NCBI GenBank assembly: GCA_964418425.1
Contig: CAYQLT010000002.1
Span: forward strand, 62,001 to 126,000
Direction of reading: 5' to 3'
Length of the DNA stretch: 64,000 bases
Source of the DNA: CAYQLT01 sp964418425
GTDB taxonomy: Bacteria > Bacillota > Limnochordia > Limnochordales > Geochordaceae
The notes beneath the pieces are model-generated. The model was not told where the DNA came from. It made no database searches and saw only the letters and a program-made list of their open reading frames with translations. Of the stretch, positions 47,372-55,394 are shown in pieces (within the stretch, counting starts at the first letter, position 1; every line of letters starts with the position of its first letter). The translations under genes were made by a program, and so were the position numbers.

Positions 47372-48400
47372 TCAGGCGGGCGCCATCACCTGCCGGGCCG
47401 CCTCCTTCAGGATGGCCGCGGAGCGCCGCAGCGCTTCCAGCTCCTGGGGTGCCAGAGGCAGCTCCACGATCCGCTCCACCCCCCGCCGACCCACCACGCA
47501 GGGCACGCCCAGGTAGACGTCGTCAATGCCGTTCCATCGGGAAAGCAAGGTGGAGACCGTCAGGACCGAGTGCTGGTCGTAGAGGATGCTCTCCAGGATG
47601 CGCGCCACGGCCAGCGCGATGGCGTAGTACGTCGCGCCCTTGCGCTGGATGATCTCGTACGCCGCCCGGCGTACCTGCTCGAAGATGGCGTCCAAGGCCT
47701 GCTGGAGCCGGGGCCGCTCGGCGCCGGCCAGCTCGCCCAGGCGCACGCCGGCGATGTTGGCCAGGCTCCAGAGAGGGATCTCGCTGTCGCCGTGCTCCCC
47801 GACCACATACGCGTGGACGCTTCGCGGATCGCACTGGAAGTGCTGGCCGAGGAGGTAGCGAAGGCGCATGGTATCCAGCAGGGTGCCCGAACCCAAGACC
47901 CGATGGGCCGGGAGTCCCGAGCGGCGATACGCCACGTAGCTCAGCACGTCCACCGGGTTGGTCACCACCAGGATCACGGCCCCGGGGGCGTAGACGAGGC
48001 TTTGGCGCACCACCTCGGTGACCACCCCGGCGTTGCGGGTGAGAAGCTCCAGGCGGGTCTCCCCGGGCCGCTGGGCCACGCCGGCGGCGATCACGATGAC
48101 GTCCGAACCCGCCAGGTCCTCGTAGCCCCCCGCCCGGATGGGCATGGGGGCCGCCAGGGGAATGCCATGGTTGAGGTCCATCGCGTCCCCCTCGGCCTTG
48201 GCCCGGTTGATGTCCACCAGCACCAGTTCGCAGCGAGGCCCCCGCACAAGCAGCGTGTAGGCCAGCGTGGAGCCCACCAGGCCGGTGCCCACGATGCCCA
48301 CCTTGGCCGGGCGGGGTAGCGTGTCGTGCCCCTTCCCGTCGGCAAGCGGCCGGAAAAACCCTTCGGGAAGCCCGAAGCCGGGACCCGCCATCTCCTCCAT
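47372..48400 (-). CDS. ldh: L-lactate dehydrogenase
   Basis: It reduces pyruvate to lactate with NADH. The 342-residue protein has the Rossmann motif VGIVGTGLVGSTLAY, the specificity loop GVAQRPGETR (Gln where malate dehydrogenases have Arg), LGSGTLLDTMR and the active-site His in GEHGDSEI. The N-terminal 30 residues are an extension not typical of the family, so the start may be internal. Confidence 0.92.
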   Translation of the reverse strand: MEEMAGPGFGLPEGFFRPLADGKGHDTLPRPAKVGIVGTGLVGSTLAYTLLVRGPRCELVLVDINRAKAEGDAMDLNHGIPLAAPMPIRAGGYEDLAGSDVIVIAAGVAQRPGETRLELLTRNAGVVTEVVRQSLVYAPGAVILVVTNPVDVLSYVAYRRSGLPAHRVLGSGTLLDTMRLRYLLGQHFQCDPRSVHAYVVGEHGDSEIPLWSLANIAGVRLGELAGAERPRLQQALDAIFEQVRRAAYEIIQRKGATYYAIALAVARILESILYDQHSVLTVSTLLSRWNGIDDVYLGVPCVVGRRGVERIVELPLAPQELEALRRSAAILKEAARQVMAPA

Positions 48401-48566
48401 GCCCCTCGCTCCCTTCGCAGCTACGGGCCATCCGCCGGCAACTTCCTGCGCCCCCGGGGCCGCCCGGCCCCCTGGCGACCCCGGCCCCTGCCCCCGTGCG
48501 GCCCGGGAGCATCCGCCTGCCCAAACCCTGTCCCGCCGAAACAGGGATTATACGGAACGCAAAGGC

Positions 48567-48596
48567 GCAGGCGGCCGACCCTCACCGGCCGCCTGC
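48567..48596 (-). terminator. Hairpin after clpC
   Basis: A perfect 10-bp inverted repeat GCAGGCGGCC/GGCCGCCTGC with a 10-base loop, about 80 bases after the clpC stop, followed by CTTTGCGTT. It is a likely weak terminator. A TATAAT at 48552-48547 just beyond could be a -10 for ldh but lacks a -35. Confidence 0.55.
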
Positions 48597-48678
48597 TGCG
48601 AACACCTCTCGGGCGGGCACCTTGGCCCCGGGTGCCCCGGCGCCCTCTTGCGGCAGCCGGGGCTCTCGCCGGCAGCCC

Positions 48679-51129
48679 TCAGCTGGAGCTGCGAGCCGCC
48701 TTGGCCATCTCCTCCTTCTTGTTGAACACGATGGTTCCATCCAGGGCGTCCACAACCACGTAGTCGCCCTCTTTGAAGCGCCCGCGCAGCATCTCGTCGG
48801 AGAGGGGGTTTTCGATGAGCCGCTGGATCGCCCGGCGCAGCGGCCTCGCCCCGTACTCGGGATCGAAGCCCTCGTCCGCCAGCACCTCCTTGGCCGCATC
48901 CGAGAACTCCACCTTGACGCCCCGCTCGCTGATCTCCGCCGCCACCCGCTTCAACATGATGTCGATGATCTGCCGGATGTGCTCCTTGTTGAGGGAGTGG
49001 AAGACGATGATCTCGTCGATGCGGTTGAGGAACTCGGGCCGGAAGGTGCGGCGCAGCTCGTCCAGCAATCGCTTCTTCATGTTCTCGTACTCATCTTTCT
49101 CCTCCTGGGTGGCGTGAAAGCCCAGACGCGCTTGGCGCCGTATCTCCTGTGCACCCACGTTGGAGGTCATGATGAGCACGGTGTTGCGAAAGTCCACGGT
49201 GCGCCCCTTGGCGTCCGTCAACCGCCCGTCCTCCAGGACCTGCAGCAGGACGTTGAACACCTCCGGGTGCGCCTTTTCAATCTCGTCGAACAGCACCACC
49301 GAGTACGGCCGACGTCGCACCCGCTCCGTGAGCTGGCCCCCCTCTTCGTAGCCCACGTAGCCGGGCGGGGCGCCGACCAGCCTCGAGACGGTGTGGCGCT
49401 CCTGGTATTCGGACATGTCGATGCGCACCATGGCGTCCTCGTCGCCGAAGAGAGCCTCCGCCAGCGCCCGGGCCAGCTCGGTCTTGCCCACCCCCGTCGG
49501 CCCCAGGAAGATGAACGAGCCGATGGGACGCTTGGGATCCTTCAGGCCTGCCCGGGCCCGCCGGATGGCCCTGGCCACCGCGTCGATGGCCTCGTCCTGC
49601 GCGATCACCCGGCCGTGGAGGATCTCCTCCAGGTGCAGCAGCCGCTCCGTCTCCTCCTGCTGCAGCTTGGAGACCGGGATCCCCGTCCAGGCCGACACGA
49701 CCTGGGCGATGTCTTCGGCGGTCACCACGCCTTCGGTTCGGCTGCGGGACTGCTTCCACTCCGCGCGCTTTTGCTCCAGCTCCTCACGCATGCGCTGTTC
49801 CTTGTCCCGAAGGGCAGCCGCCTTTTCAAACTCCTCGTTTTTGATGGCCGCCTCCTTCTCCGTCTGGATCTCCTGGATGCTCTCCTCGAGTTGCTTCAGC
49901 TCGGGCGGGGCCACCAGCGCCTGCAGGCGCACCTTGGAGGCCGCCTCGTCCACGAGGTCGATGGCCTTGTCGGGCAGGAAACGGTCGTTGACGTACCGAT
50001 CCGATAGCTTCGCGGCGGCCACCAGCGCCTCGTCGGTGATCTTCACCCGGTGGTGCGCCTCGTAGCGATCTCGCAGCCCCTGCAGGATGGCGATGGTCTC
50101 GTCCACGGTGGGCTCGTCGACCATGATGGGCTGGAAGCGCCGCTCCAGCGCCGCATCCTTCTCCACGTGCTTGCGGTACTCATCCAGGGTCGTGGCGCCG
50201 ATGCACTGTAGCTCCCCCCGGGCCAGGGCGGGCTTCAGGATGTTGGAGGCGTCGATGGCCCCTTCGGCGGCACCGGCCCCTACGATGGTGTGGAGCTCGT
50301 CGATGAACAACACCACGTCGCCCGAATTGCGGATCTCGTCCATCACTTTCTTCAAGCGCTCTTCAAACTCTCCCCGGAACTTGGATCCGGCCACCACCGC
50401 CGCCAGATCCAGGGCCACCACCCGCTTGTTGATCAGGGTCTCCGGAACATCGCCTGCCACGATCTTCTGCGCCAGCCCCTCGGCGATGGCCGTCTTGCCC
50501 ACGCCCGGCTCGCCGATGAGTACCGGGTTGTTCTTGGTTCGCCGGGAGAGGACCTGGATGACCCGCTGGATCTCCCGCTCCCGCCCGATGACCGGGTCCA
50601 GCTTCCCTTCCCGGGCCAGCTCCGTCAGGTCCCGCCCGTACTGGTCCAGGGTGGGCGTTTTGCGCCCTCGGGCCGCCTTGGCCTGCGGTGGGGCGGCCCC
50701 GCCCAAGAGCTCCACCACGGTTCGGCGAACCTTGTCCAGATCTGCGCCCATGTTGCGCAGCACCTGGGCCGCCACGCCTTCACCCTCCCGGATGAGGCCC
50801 AGCAGGATGTGTTCGGTGCCGATGTACGTGTGGCCCAGCTGGCGGGCCTCGTCGAAGGCCAGCTCCAGGACCCGCTTGGCCCGGGGGGTGAAGCCGATCT
50901 GGCCGGTGGTCGTCCCCTCGCCCCGGCCGATCACCTTCTCCACCTCGGCCCTCACCCGCTCCAGGCTGATGCCCATGCTCTGAAGGGCCCTGGCTGCCAC
51001 CCCTTCGCCCTCGGCCACCAGGCCCAGCAGGATGTGTTCGGTGCCCACCACGTTGTGGCCGAGCCGGCGAGCCTCTTCCTGGGACAGCACGATGACCCGT
51101 TGCGCGCGCTCGGTGAACCTCCCGAACAT
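48679..51129 (-). CDS. clpC: ATP-dependent Clp protease ATPase ClpC
   Basis: ClpC unfolds substrates for ClpP and, with McsB, degrades arginine-phosphorylated proteins. The 816-residue protein has the duplicated N-domain (RAQRVIVLSQEEARRLGHN, then FTPRAKRVLELAFDEARQLG), two AAA domains with GEPGVGKTAI and GPTGVGKTELARAL, and the middle coiled-coil with EEFEKAAALRDKEQRM. It lies 25 bases after mcsB, in the ctsR operon. Confidence 0.97.
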   Translation of the reverse strand: MFGRFTERAQRVIVLSQEEARRLGHNVVGTEHILLGLVAEGEGVAARALQSMGISLERVRAEVEKVIGRGEGTTTGQIGFTPRAKRVLELAFDEARQLGHTYIGTEHILLGLIREGEGVAAQVLRNMGADLDKVRRTVVELLGGAAPPQAKAARGRKTPTLDQYGRDLTELAREGKLDPVIGREREIQRVIQVLSRRTKNNPVLIGEPGVGKTAIAEGLAQKIVAGDVPETLINKRVVALDLAAVVAGSKFRGEFEERLKKVMDEIRNSGDVVLFIDELHTIVGAGAAEGAIDASNILKPALARGELQCIGATTLDEYRKHVEKDAALERRFQPIMVDEPTVDETIAILQGLRDRYEAHHRVKITDEALVAAAKLSDRYVNDRFLPDKAIDLVDEAASKVRLQALVAPPELKQLEESIQEIQTEKEAAIKNEEFEKAAALRDKEQRMREELEQKRAEWKQSRSRTEGVVTAEDIAQVVSAWTGIPVSKLQQEETERLLHLEEILHGRVIAQDEAIDAVARAIRRARAGLKDPKRPIGSFIFLGPTGVGKTELARALAEALFGDEDAMVRIDMSEYQERHTVSRLVGAPPGYVGYEEGGQLTERVRRRPYSVVLFDEIEKAHPEVFNVLLQVLEDGRLTDAKGRTVDFRNTVLIMTSNVGAQEIRRQARLGFHATQEEKDEYENMKKRLLDELRRTFRPEFLNRIDEIIVFHSLNKEHIRQIIDIMLKRVAAEISERGVKVEFSDAAKEVLADEGFDPEYGARPLRRAIQRLIENPLSDEMLRGRFKEGDYVVVDALDGTIVFNKKEEMAKAARSSS

Positions 51130-51154
51130 ACGCTCTCACCGTTCCCTCCGTCCG

Positions 51155-52228
51155 TCACCCTTGGCCTGCCTCTTGCAGGCGTATGCGTTCGCGTATCAGG
51201 GCGGCCCGGTGCACGTCCCGCTCCACCGGCGACAGCTCGCGTCCCATGAAGCTCTGCAGGTGCGCCGGGCGGATGAGCACCAGCAGCTCCTTGAGGATCT
51301 GCTGGTTGAGCCCCTCGATGATCCCCAGGTCGATCCCCAGCCGCACGTCCGACAGCCTCTGCATGGCCTCCTGGGAGGAGATGGCCCGAGAGTACCGCAG
51401 CACACCGTACGACCGCCAGACCCGATCTTCCAGGGCGCGGCGCTCCTTGAGCAGGCGCTGGCGGGCCTGGCGCTCGTGGCTCAGGACCTCCCGGCCCAGG
51501 TTGGCCAGATGCTTGAGGATCTCGTCTTCCGTGCGGCCCAGGCTGACCTGGTTGGAGATCTGGAATATGTTTCCGATCGCCTCGGTCCCCTCACCGTACA
51601 GCCCCCTCACAGCCACGCCGAAGCGGGCCACCGCTCCCAGGACGTGCTGGAGCTGGCCGACGATGGCGAGGGCCGGCAGGTGGAGCATGATGGAAGCCCG
51701 AAGACCCGTGCCCACGTTGGTGGGCCAGGCCGTCAGGTAGCCTACCCGCTCCGAGAAGGCGTACTCCAGCCGCTCCGAAAGCCAGTCGTCCACCCGATCC
51801 GCCAGGTTGAGGGCTTCTTCCAGCTGAAGGCCGGGGAAGAGGGTCTGGATGCGCAGGTGGTCCTCCTCATTGACCAGGACGCTCACCGCCTCGTCGCTGC
51901 GCAGCGCAAACCCCTTTTCCCGCACATCCTGCGTGTGCATGGGGCTGATCAGGTGACGCTCCACCAGAAGCTCCCGCTCCAGGGGCGGCACCTCGGCGAC
52001 GGGGGTGTACGAAAGGGGCCCGCCATGCTGGGCGTCCAACTCGGACAGCGCCCGGCGCGCCATCTCCGTCACCCGGTGCAGCTGCCCGTCGTCCGCCACC
52101 CCGGGAAAGGGGATGTCGCGAATGTTGCGGGCCAGACGGATGCGGGTGCCAAGCACCACGTCGGACTCGGGCCCGCTTTCGGCCATCCATCCTCGCACGT
52201 GACGCCGGACCATCTCTTCAAAACCCAT
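51155..52228 (-). CDS. mcsB: Protein arginine kinase McsB
   Basis: McsB phosphorylates arginine in proteins, marking them for ClpCP. The 357-residue protein (ATG 52228) has the guanido-kinase fold: VVLGTRIRLARNIRDIPFPG, RVGYLTAWPTNVGTGLRASI with a Cys-less version of the kinase core, and QISNQVSLGRTEDEIL near the catalytic loop. It starts 5 bases after mcsA. Confidence 0.95.
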   Translation of the reverse strand: MGFEEMVRRHVRGWMAESGPESDVVLGTRIRLARNIRDIPFPGVADDGQLHRVTEMARRALSELDAQHGGPLSYTPVAEVPPLERELLVERHLISPMHTQDVREKGFALRSDEAVSVLVNEEDHLRIQTLFPGLQLEEALNLADRVDDWLSERLEYAFSERVGYLTAWPTNVGTGLRASIMLHLPALAIVGQLQHVLGAVARFGVAVRGLYGEGTEAIGNIFQISNQVSLGRTEDEILKHLANLGREVLSHERQARQRLLKERRALEDRVWRSYGVLRYSRAISSQEAMQRLSDVRLGIDLGIIEGLNQQILKELLVLIRPAHLQSFMGRELSPVERDVHRAALIRERIRLQEAGQG

Positions 52229-52233
52229 GGCCG

Positions 52234-52761
52234 TCACGCCGTCCCCCTCTCCAGGGCCCGGATCTGATCCCGCAGCTGGGCTGCCCGCTCGTACTGCTCG
52301 CCCTCGATGGCCCGTTGCAGCTCCTCCCGCAGCCGGGAGAGCTCCCGGCGGCGGGCGGAGGCCCCCCGCTCCCCCGGCCGCTTGCCGTTGTGCTCCGTGG
52401 CGCCGTGCAGCCGCTTGAGCACCGGCGCCAGCTCCCGCTGGAACGTCTCGTAGCACTGGCTGCACCCGAGCTGCCCCAGCCGCTTGAAGTCTGCCCACGA
52501 AAGGCCGCAGTTGGGGCAACGTGCCCGCGCCCGTGCCGGTTGCTCGGCCGGCGGCGCCTCCATGAAGGGCAGGTCGAAGAACGACTTCATGAGCTCCTCG
52601 AAGGCGGCGCCAAAAGGCGACGAGGCAACCGGGAGCTCCGCGGCCGGCCACTCCCCCACCTCTCGGGCGCAGGGCTCGCAGAGGTGAAGCTCGCTCTTCA
52701 CGCCGCCTTCGATGCGCACCTTGTGCACCGTCGCAGGCCGCAGACCGCACCGTTCGCACAT
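52234..52761 (-). CDS. mcsA: McsB activator McsA
   Basis: McsA is a zinc-binding coactivator of McsB. From ATG 52761 the 175-residue protein shows four CxxC motifs (CERC, CEPC, CPNC, CSQC) and a C-terminal UVR-type helical domain (ELQRAIEGEQYERAAQLRDQ). A GTG 2 codons upstream is an alternative start with better ribosome-binding-site spacing. It lies between ctsR and mcsB as usual. Confidence 0.93.
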   Translation of the reverse strand: MCERCGLRPATVHKVRIEGGVKSELHLCEPCAREVGEWPAAELPVASSPFGAAFEELMKSFFDLPFMEAPPAEQPARARARCPNCGLSWADFKRLGQLGCSQCYETFQRELAPVLKRLHGATEHNGKRPGERGASARRRELSRLREELQRAIEGEQYERAAQLRDQIRALERGTA

Positions 52762-52833
52762 CCGCACGTCCGTCCTCGCCTCCTCGCACGGACCGGCCCA
52801 TCGCGCCACGAGTTTTTCCCGCCGCGGCCGCTT

Positions 52834-53322
52834 TCAGGCCGACGGCCCGTCGCCCAAGAGATCGACGAAGCGTACCATTATAGCGCCCCGCAAAAGCGAG
52901 GCTCGAACCCGTCCCTTCAACGACTCGGGCACCCACTCCGTCTGGCGGCGCAGGGTGTCCCGCCACACCGCAGCTTCACGGGTCGACAAGAGCCCCATCT
53001 CCCAGAGCTGGCCGATGATGGCGTCCGCCTGGCGAGCCGACACGCTGGTGCCGATCTGATCCATCAGCCATCGGGTCCACCGCGCCGGCTCCCGGGAGGG
53101 CGCCAGCCGGAGGATCCGCACGTACCCGCCCCCGCCGCGGCGGGTCTCCACCGCATAGCCGCGCTCGGGCGTGAACCGGGTTTCCAGCACGTAGCTGATC
53201 TGCGAGGGCACGCACGAGAAGCGCACCGCCAGCTCGGCCCGCCGGATCTCAATGAACCCCGTCGGGCTGCGGGCGAACAGCTCCTTGATATAACGTTCGA
53301 TGGCATCGGCCAAAGTTGCCAT
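52834..53322 (-). CDS. ctsR: Class III stress repressor CtsR
   Basis: CtsR represses clp and other heat-shock genes by a winged helix; heat or McsB activity releases it. The 162-residue protein starts MATLADAIERYIKELF and has the glycine-rich wing TRRGGGGYVRI. The upstream CtsR box indicates autoregulation. It is the first gene of ctsR-mcsA-mcsB-clpC. Confidence 0.95.
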   Translation of the reverse strand: MATLADAIERYIKELFARSPTGFIEIRRAELAVRFSCVPSQISYVLETRFTPERGYAVETRRGGGGYVRILRLAPSREPARWTRWLMDQIGTSVSARQADAIIGQLWEMGLLSTREAAVWRDTLRRQTEWVPESLKGRVRASLLRGAIMVRFVDLLGDGPSA

Positions 53323-53341
53323 GATCCCCGAGCGGCCCCTC

Positions 53342-53358
53342 TTTGACCTTTCCTGACC
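53342..53358 (-). promoter_or_regulatory. CtsR operator
   Basis: On the minus strand GGTCAGG-AAA-GGTCAAA, matching the direct-repeat RGTCAAA-NAN-RGTCAAA consensus with two changes in the first half. It is 20 bases before ctsR. Confidence 0.8.
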
Positions 53359-53367
53359 TTCACCCGC

Positions 53368-53396
53368 ATTATCGCGCGCCATCCTGCCGCCTGCAA
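53368..53396 (-). promoter_or_regulatory. Promoter of ctsR operon
   Basis: TTGCAG (53396-53391), 17 bases, GATAAT (53373-53368). The CtsR box lies just downstream of the -10, suitable for repression. Confidence 0.6.
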
Positions 53397-53491
53397 GAGG
53401 GGACCCATCCCGCGGCGCACGGCCCACGCGCTGATGTCAACAGAGCGGGCGCGCCGCTCATATGCTTGGGCGGCAGGGGGCCCGTCCCGTG

Positions 53492-54133
53492 ATGAGCTAC
53501 GTCTGGGCTGCGCTGTTTGCCTGGGGAATCGCCGCAGCGGCCCTGGAGGGCCGGCTGGAGACCGTCACCCGGGCGATCTCGGAAGGATCGGCCCGAGCCG
53601 TCGAGGTGGCGCTGGAGCTGTTGGGGCTCCTGGTCTTCTGGAGCGGGCTGGCCGCTGTGGCCGAGGAGGCCGGGTTGACCCGGTGGCTGGCTCGGGCCAT
53701 CGAACCCGTCGCACGCCGCCTGTTTGCCGGGGTCCCGCCGGCAGGCCCCGCCATGGGGGCCGTGGTGCTGGCGCTCAGCGCCAACGTTCTGGGGTTGGGC
53801 AACGCCGCCACGCCTCTGGGCATCCGGGCCATGCGGGAGCTGCAGCGGCTCAACCCCGACCCGGCCAGGGCCTCCCCTGCCATGTGCACCCTGCTGGCGC
53901 TATGCACCTCCAGCATCACCCTGGTGCCGGCAGGGGTCATCGCCATGCGGGCCGTGGCAGGAGCCGCCCAACCGGCCGACATTCTCCTGCCCACCCTGCT
54001 GGCCACCTCCTGCTCCACGACCGTGGCGGTGGTCGCAGACGCCTGCTTTCGCCGCCGCGCGCAGGCCCCGCGCAGGCGGGATGGCAAGCGGCGCCGGCCG
54101 GTGGGTCTCGGGCCGTGGCGGGCGCGGCGCTGA
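53492..54133 (+). CDS. spmA: Spore maturation protein A
   Basis: SpmA and SpmB are membrane proteins needed for core dehydration of spores; homologues also act as concentrative transporters. The 213-residue protein has several transmembrane segments and the conserved LSANVLGLGNAATPLGIRAM and SSITLVPAGVIAMR. The ATG at 53492 directly follows a GTG, either of which may be used. It is followed by spmB. Confidence 0.92.
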   Translation: MSYVWAALFAWGIAAAALEGRLETVTRAISEGSARAVEVALELLGLLVFWSGLAAVAEEAGLTRWLARAIEPVARRLFAGVPPAGPAMGAVVLALSANVLGLGNAATPLGIRAMRELQRLNPDPARASPAMCTLLALCTSSITLVPAGVIAMRAVAGAAQPADILLPTLLATSCSTTVAVVADACFRRRAQAPRRRDGKRRRPVGLGPWRARR

Positions 54134-54233
54134 GGCGAGCCCGGCAACCAGCAGCCGTTGAGGTCGTGCAGGAGGCGGGCCCCGGCCGCCGGGATGAAGC
54201 GGACCGGATGGCACGAGGAGGCGAAGTCGGCCC

Positions 54234-54791
54234 ATGGAGCGGGCCCTGGCCGAGGCGGCCGCAAACGTCGCCCGGTGGGCGGTGCCCGGCCTGGTGGCGG
54301 TCATCGTGGGGCTGGGGCTGTGGCGCGGGATTCCCGTGTACGAGGTGTTCGTGAGAGGGGCCCGTTCCGGGCTGGCCGTGGGGCTGCGGCTGGTTCCCTA
54401 CATGGTGGCCATGCTGACGGCCACCGAGGTGTTTCGGCAATCGGGAGCCATGGACAGCTTTACGGCGCTGGCGGGCCCGGTTGCTCGGTGGGTGGGCCTG
54501 CCGACCCAGGTGTTGCCGCTGGCGCTCATCCGCCCTCTCTCCGGTTCGGCCGCCATGGGGCTCCTGGCCTTCCTGCTGGAAGCCTACGGGCCCGACAGCG
54601 CCGAGGGACGACTGGCGTCGGTCATGCAGGGAAGCACGGAGACCACCCTTTACGTTATCACCGTCTACCTGGGTTCGGTGGGCATCCGTGATCCTCGCTG
54701 GGCTCTCGCCACCGGCCTGCTGGCCGACGCGGCCGGCTTTTGCGCGGCGGCGCTGTTCACCCGCCTGCTGCTGCCCGGCGCCTTTCCATGA
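54234..54791 (+). CDS. spmB: Spore maturation protein B
   Basis: A 185-residue partner of SpmA, with about five transmembrane segments. The family core LALIRPLSGSAAMGLLAFLL, and GSTETTLYVITVYLGSVGIR with the conserved STETT, is present. It is 100 bases after spmA, same strand. Confidence 0.93.
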   Translation: MERALAEAAANVARWAVPGLVAVIVGLGLWRGIPVYEVFVRGARSGLAVGLRLVPYMVAMLTATEVFRQSGAMDSFTALAGPVARWVGLPTQVLPLALIRPLSGSAAMGLLAFLLEAYGPDSAEGRLASVMQGSTETTLYVITVYLGSVGIRDPRWALATGLLADAAGFCAAALFTRLLLPGAFP

Positions 54792-54857
54792 ACTCTGCCC
54801 GGCCCCTTCCATGAACTCCCGGAAGACCCTGCGAGGGGGCGGCGCTAAACTGGTGCC

Positions 54858-55394
54858 ATGGAGGAGCATCGGCTGGCGGGCAGCGAGGCCATCGCCGCTC
54901 GCTTTCCCCCGAACCGATTTCTGGAGCGTCTGGTGTGCACCGCCCGGGAGTGGGGCGTCCGCTTCGAGGCCAGCCCCGTCTTCGAGCAGTGGCTGTACCA
55001 CCCCGTACGCCGGGCCATCCTGGTGTGGCTGCCCGACCTGGAGCAGCAGTCTCTCTCCTACCTGGTCACCATCATGGCCCACGAGCTGGGGCACGCCGCC
55101 GACTTCGACCGCCGCCCGGACCTGGTCCGCCGGTTGGCTCACGGTGGCGACCCCCGGCTGCAGCACGCCCTGGAGCGGGCCGCCTTCGTCAACGGGTTTG
55201 TCCTGCTCAAGCGCCTCAGCATCCCGGTCAGCTTGAGCCAGTACGTCGCCATGGTGGAGCCCCCCATGGACCGCCACGTGGAGCGCGCGCTCAGGCGCCG
55301 GCTATGCTGCCTGCTCGACCGCCGGCTCCAGGGGGCGGCGGTGCGGGCGCAGCCTGCGCCGCCACAATCCGCCGGTCTCCCACCCGTCGCGTGA
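54858..55394 (+). CDS. Small HExxH metalloprotease-like protein
   Basis: A 178-residue protein with MAHELGHAADFDRRPD, a zinc-binding HExxH motif with a downstream acidic residue, preceded by an amphipathic SLSYLVTIMA. I do not recognise a named family beyond gluzincin-like. The C-terminal 35 codons overlap the 3' end of the convergent selB by 104 bases, so the true end may be uncertain. It follows the sporulation genes. Confidence 0.65.
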   Translation: MEEHRLAGSEAIAARFPPNRFLERLVCTAREWGVRFEASPVFEQWLYHPVRRAILVWLPDLEQQSLSYLVTIMAHELGHAADFDRRPDLVRRLAHGGDPRLQHALERAAFVNGFVLLKRLSIPVSLSQYVAMVEPPMDRHVERALRRRLCCLLDRRLQGAAVRAQPAPPQSAGLPPVA

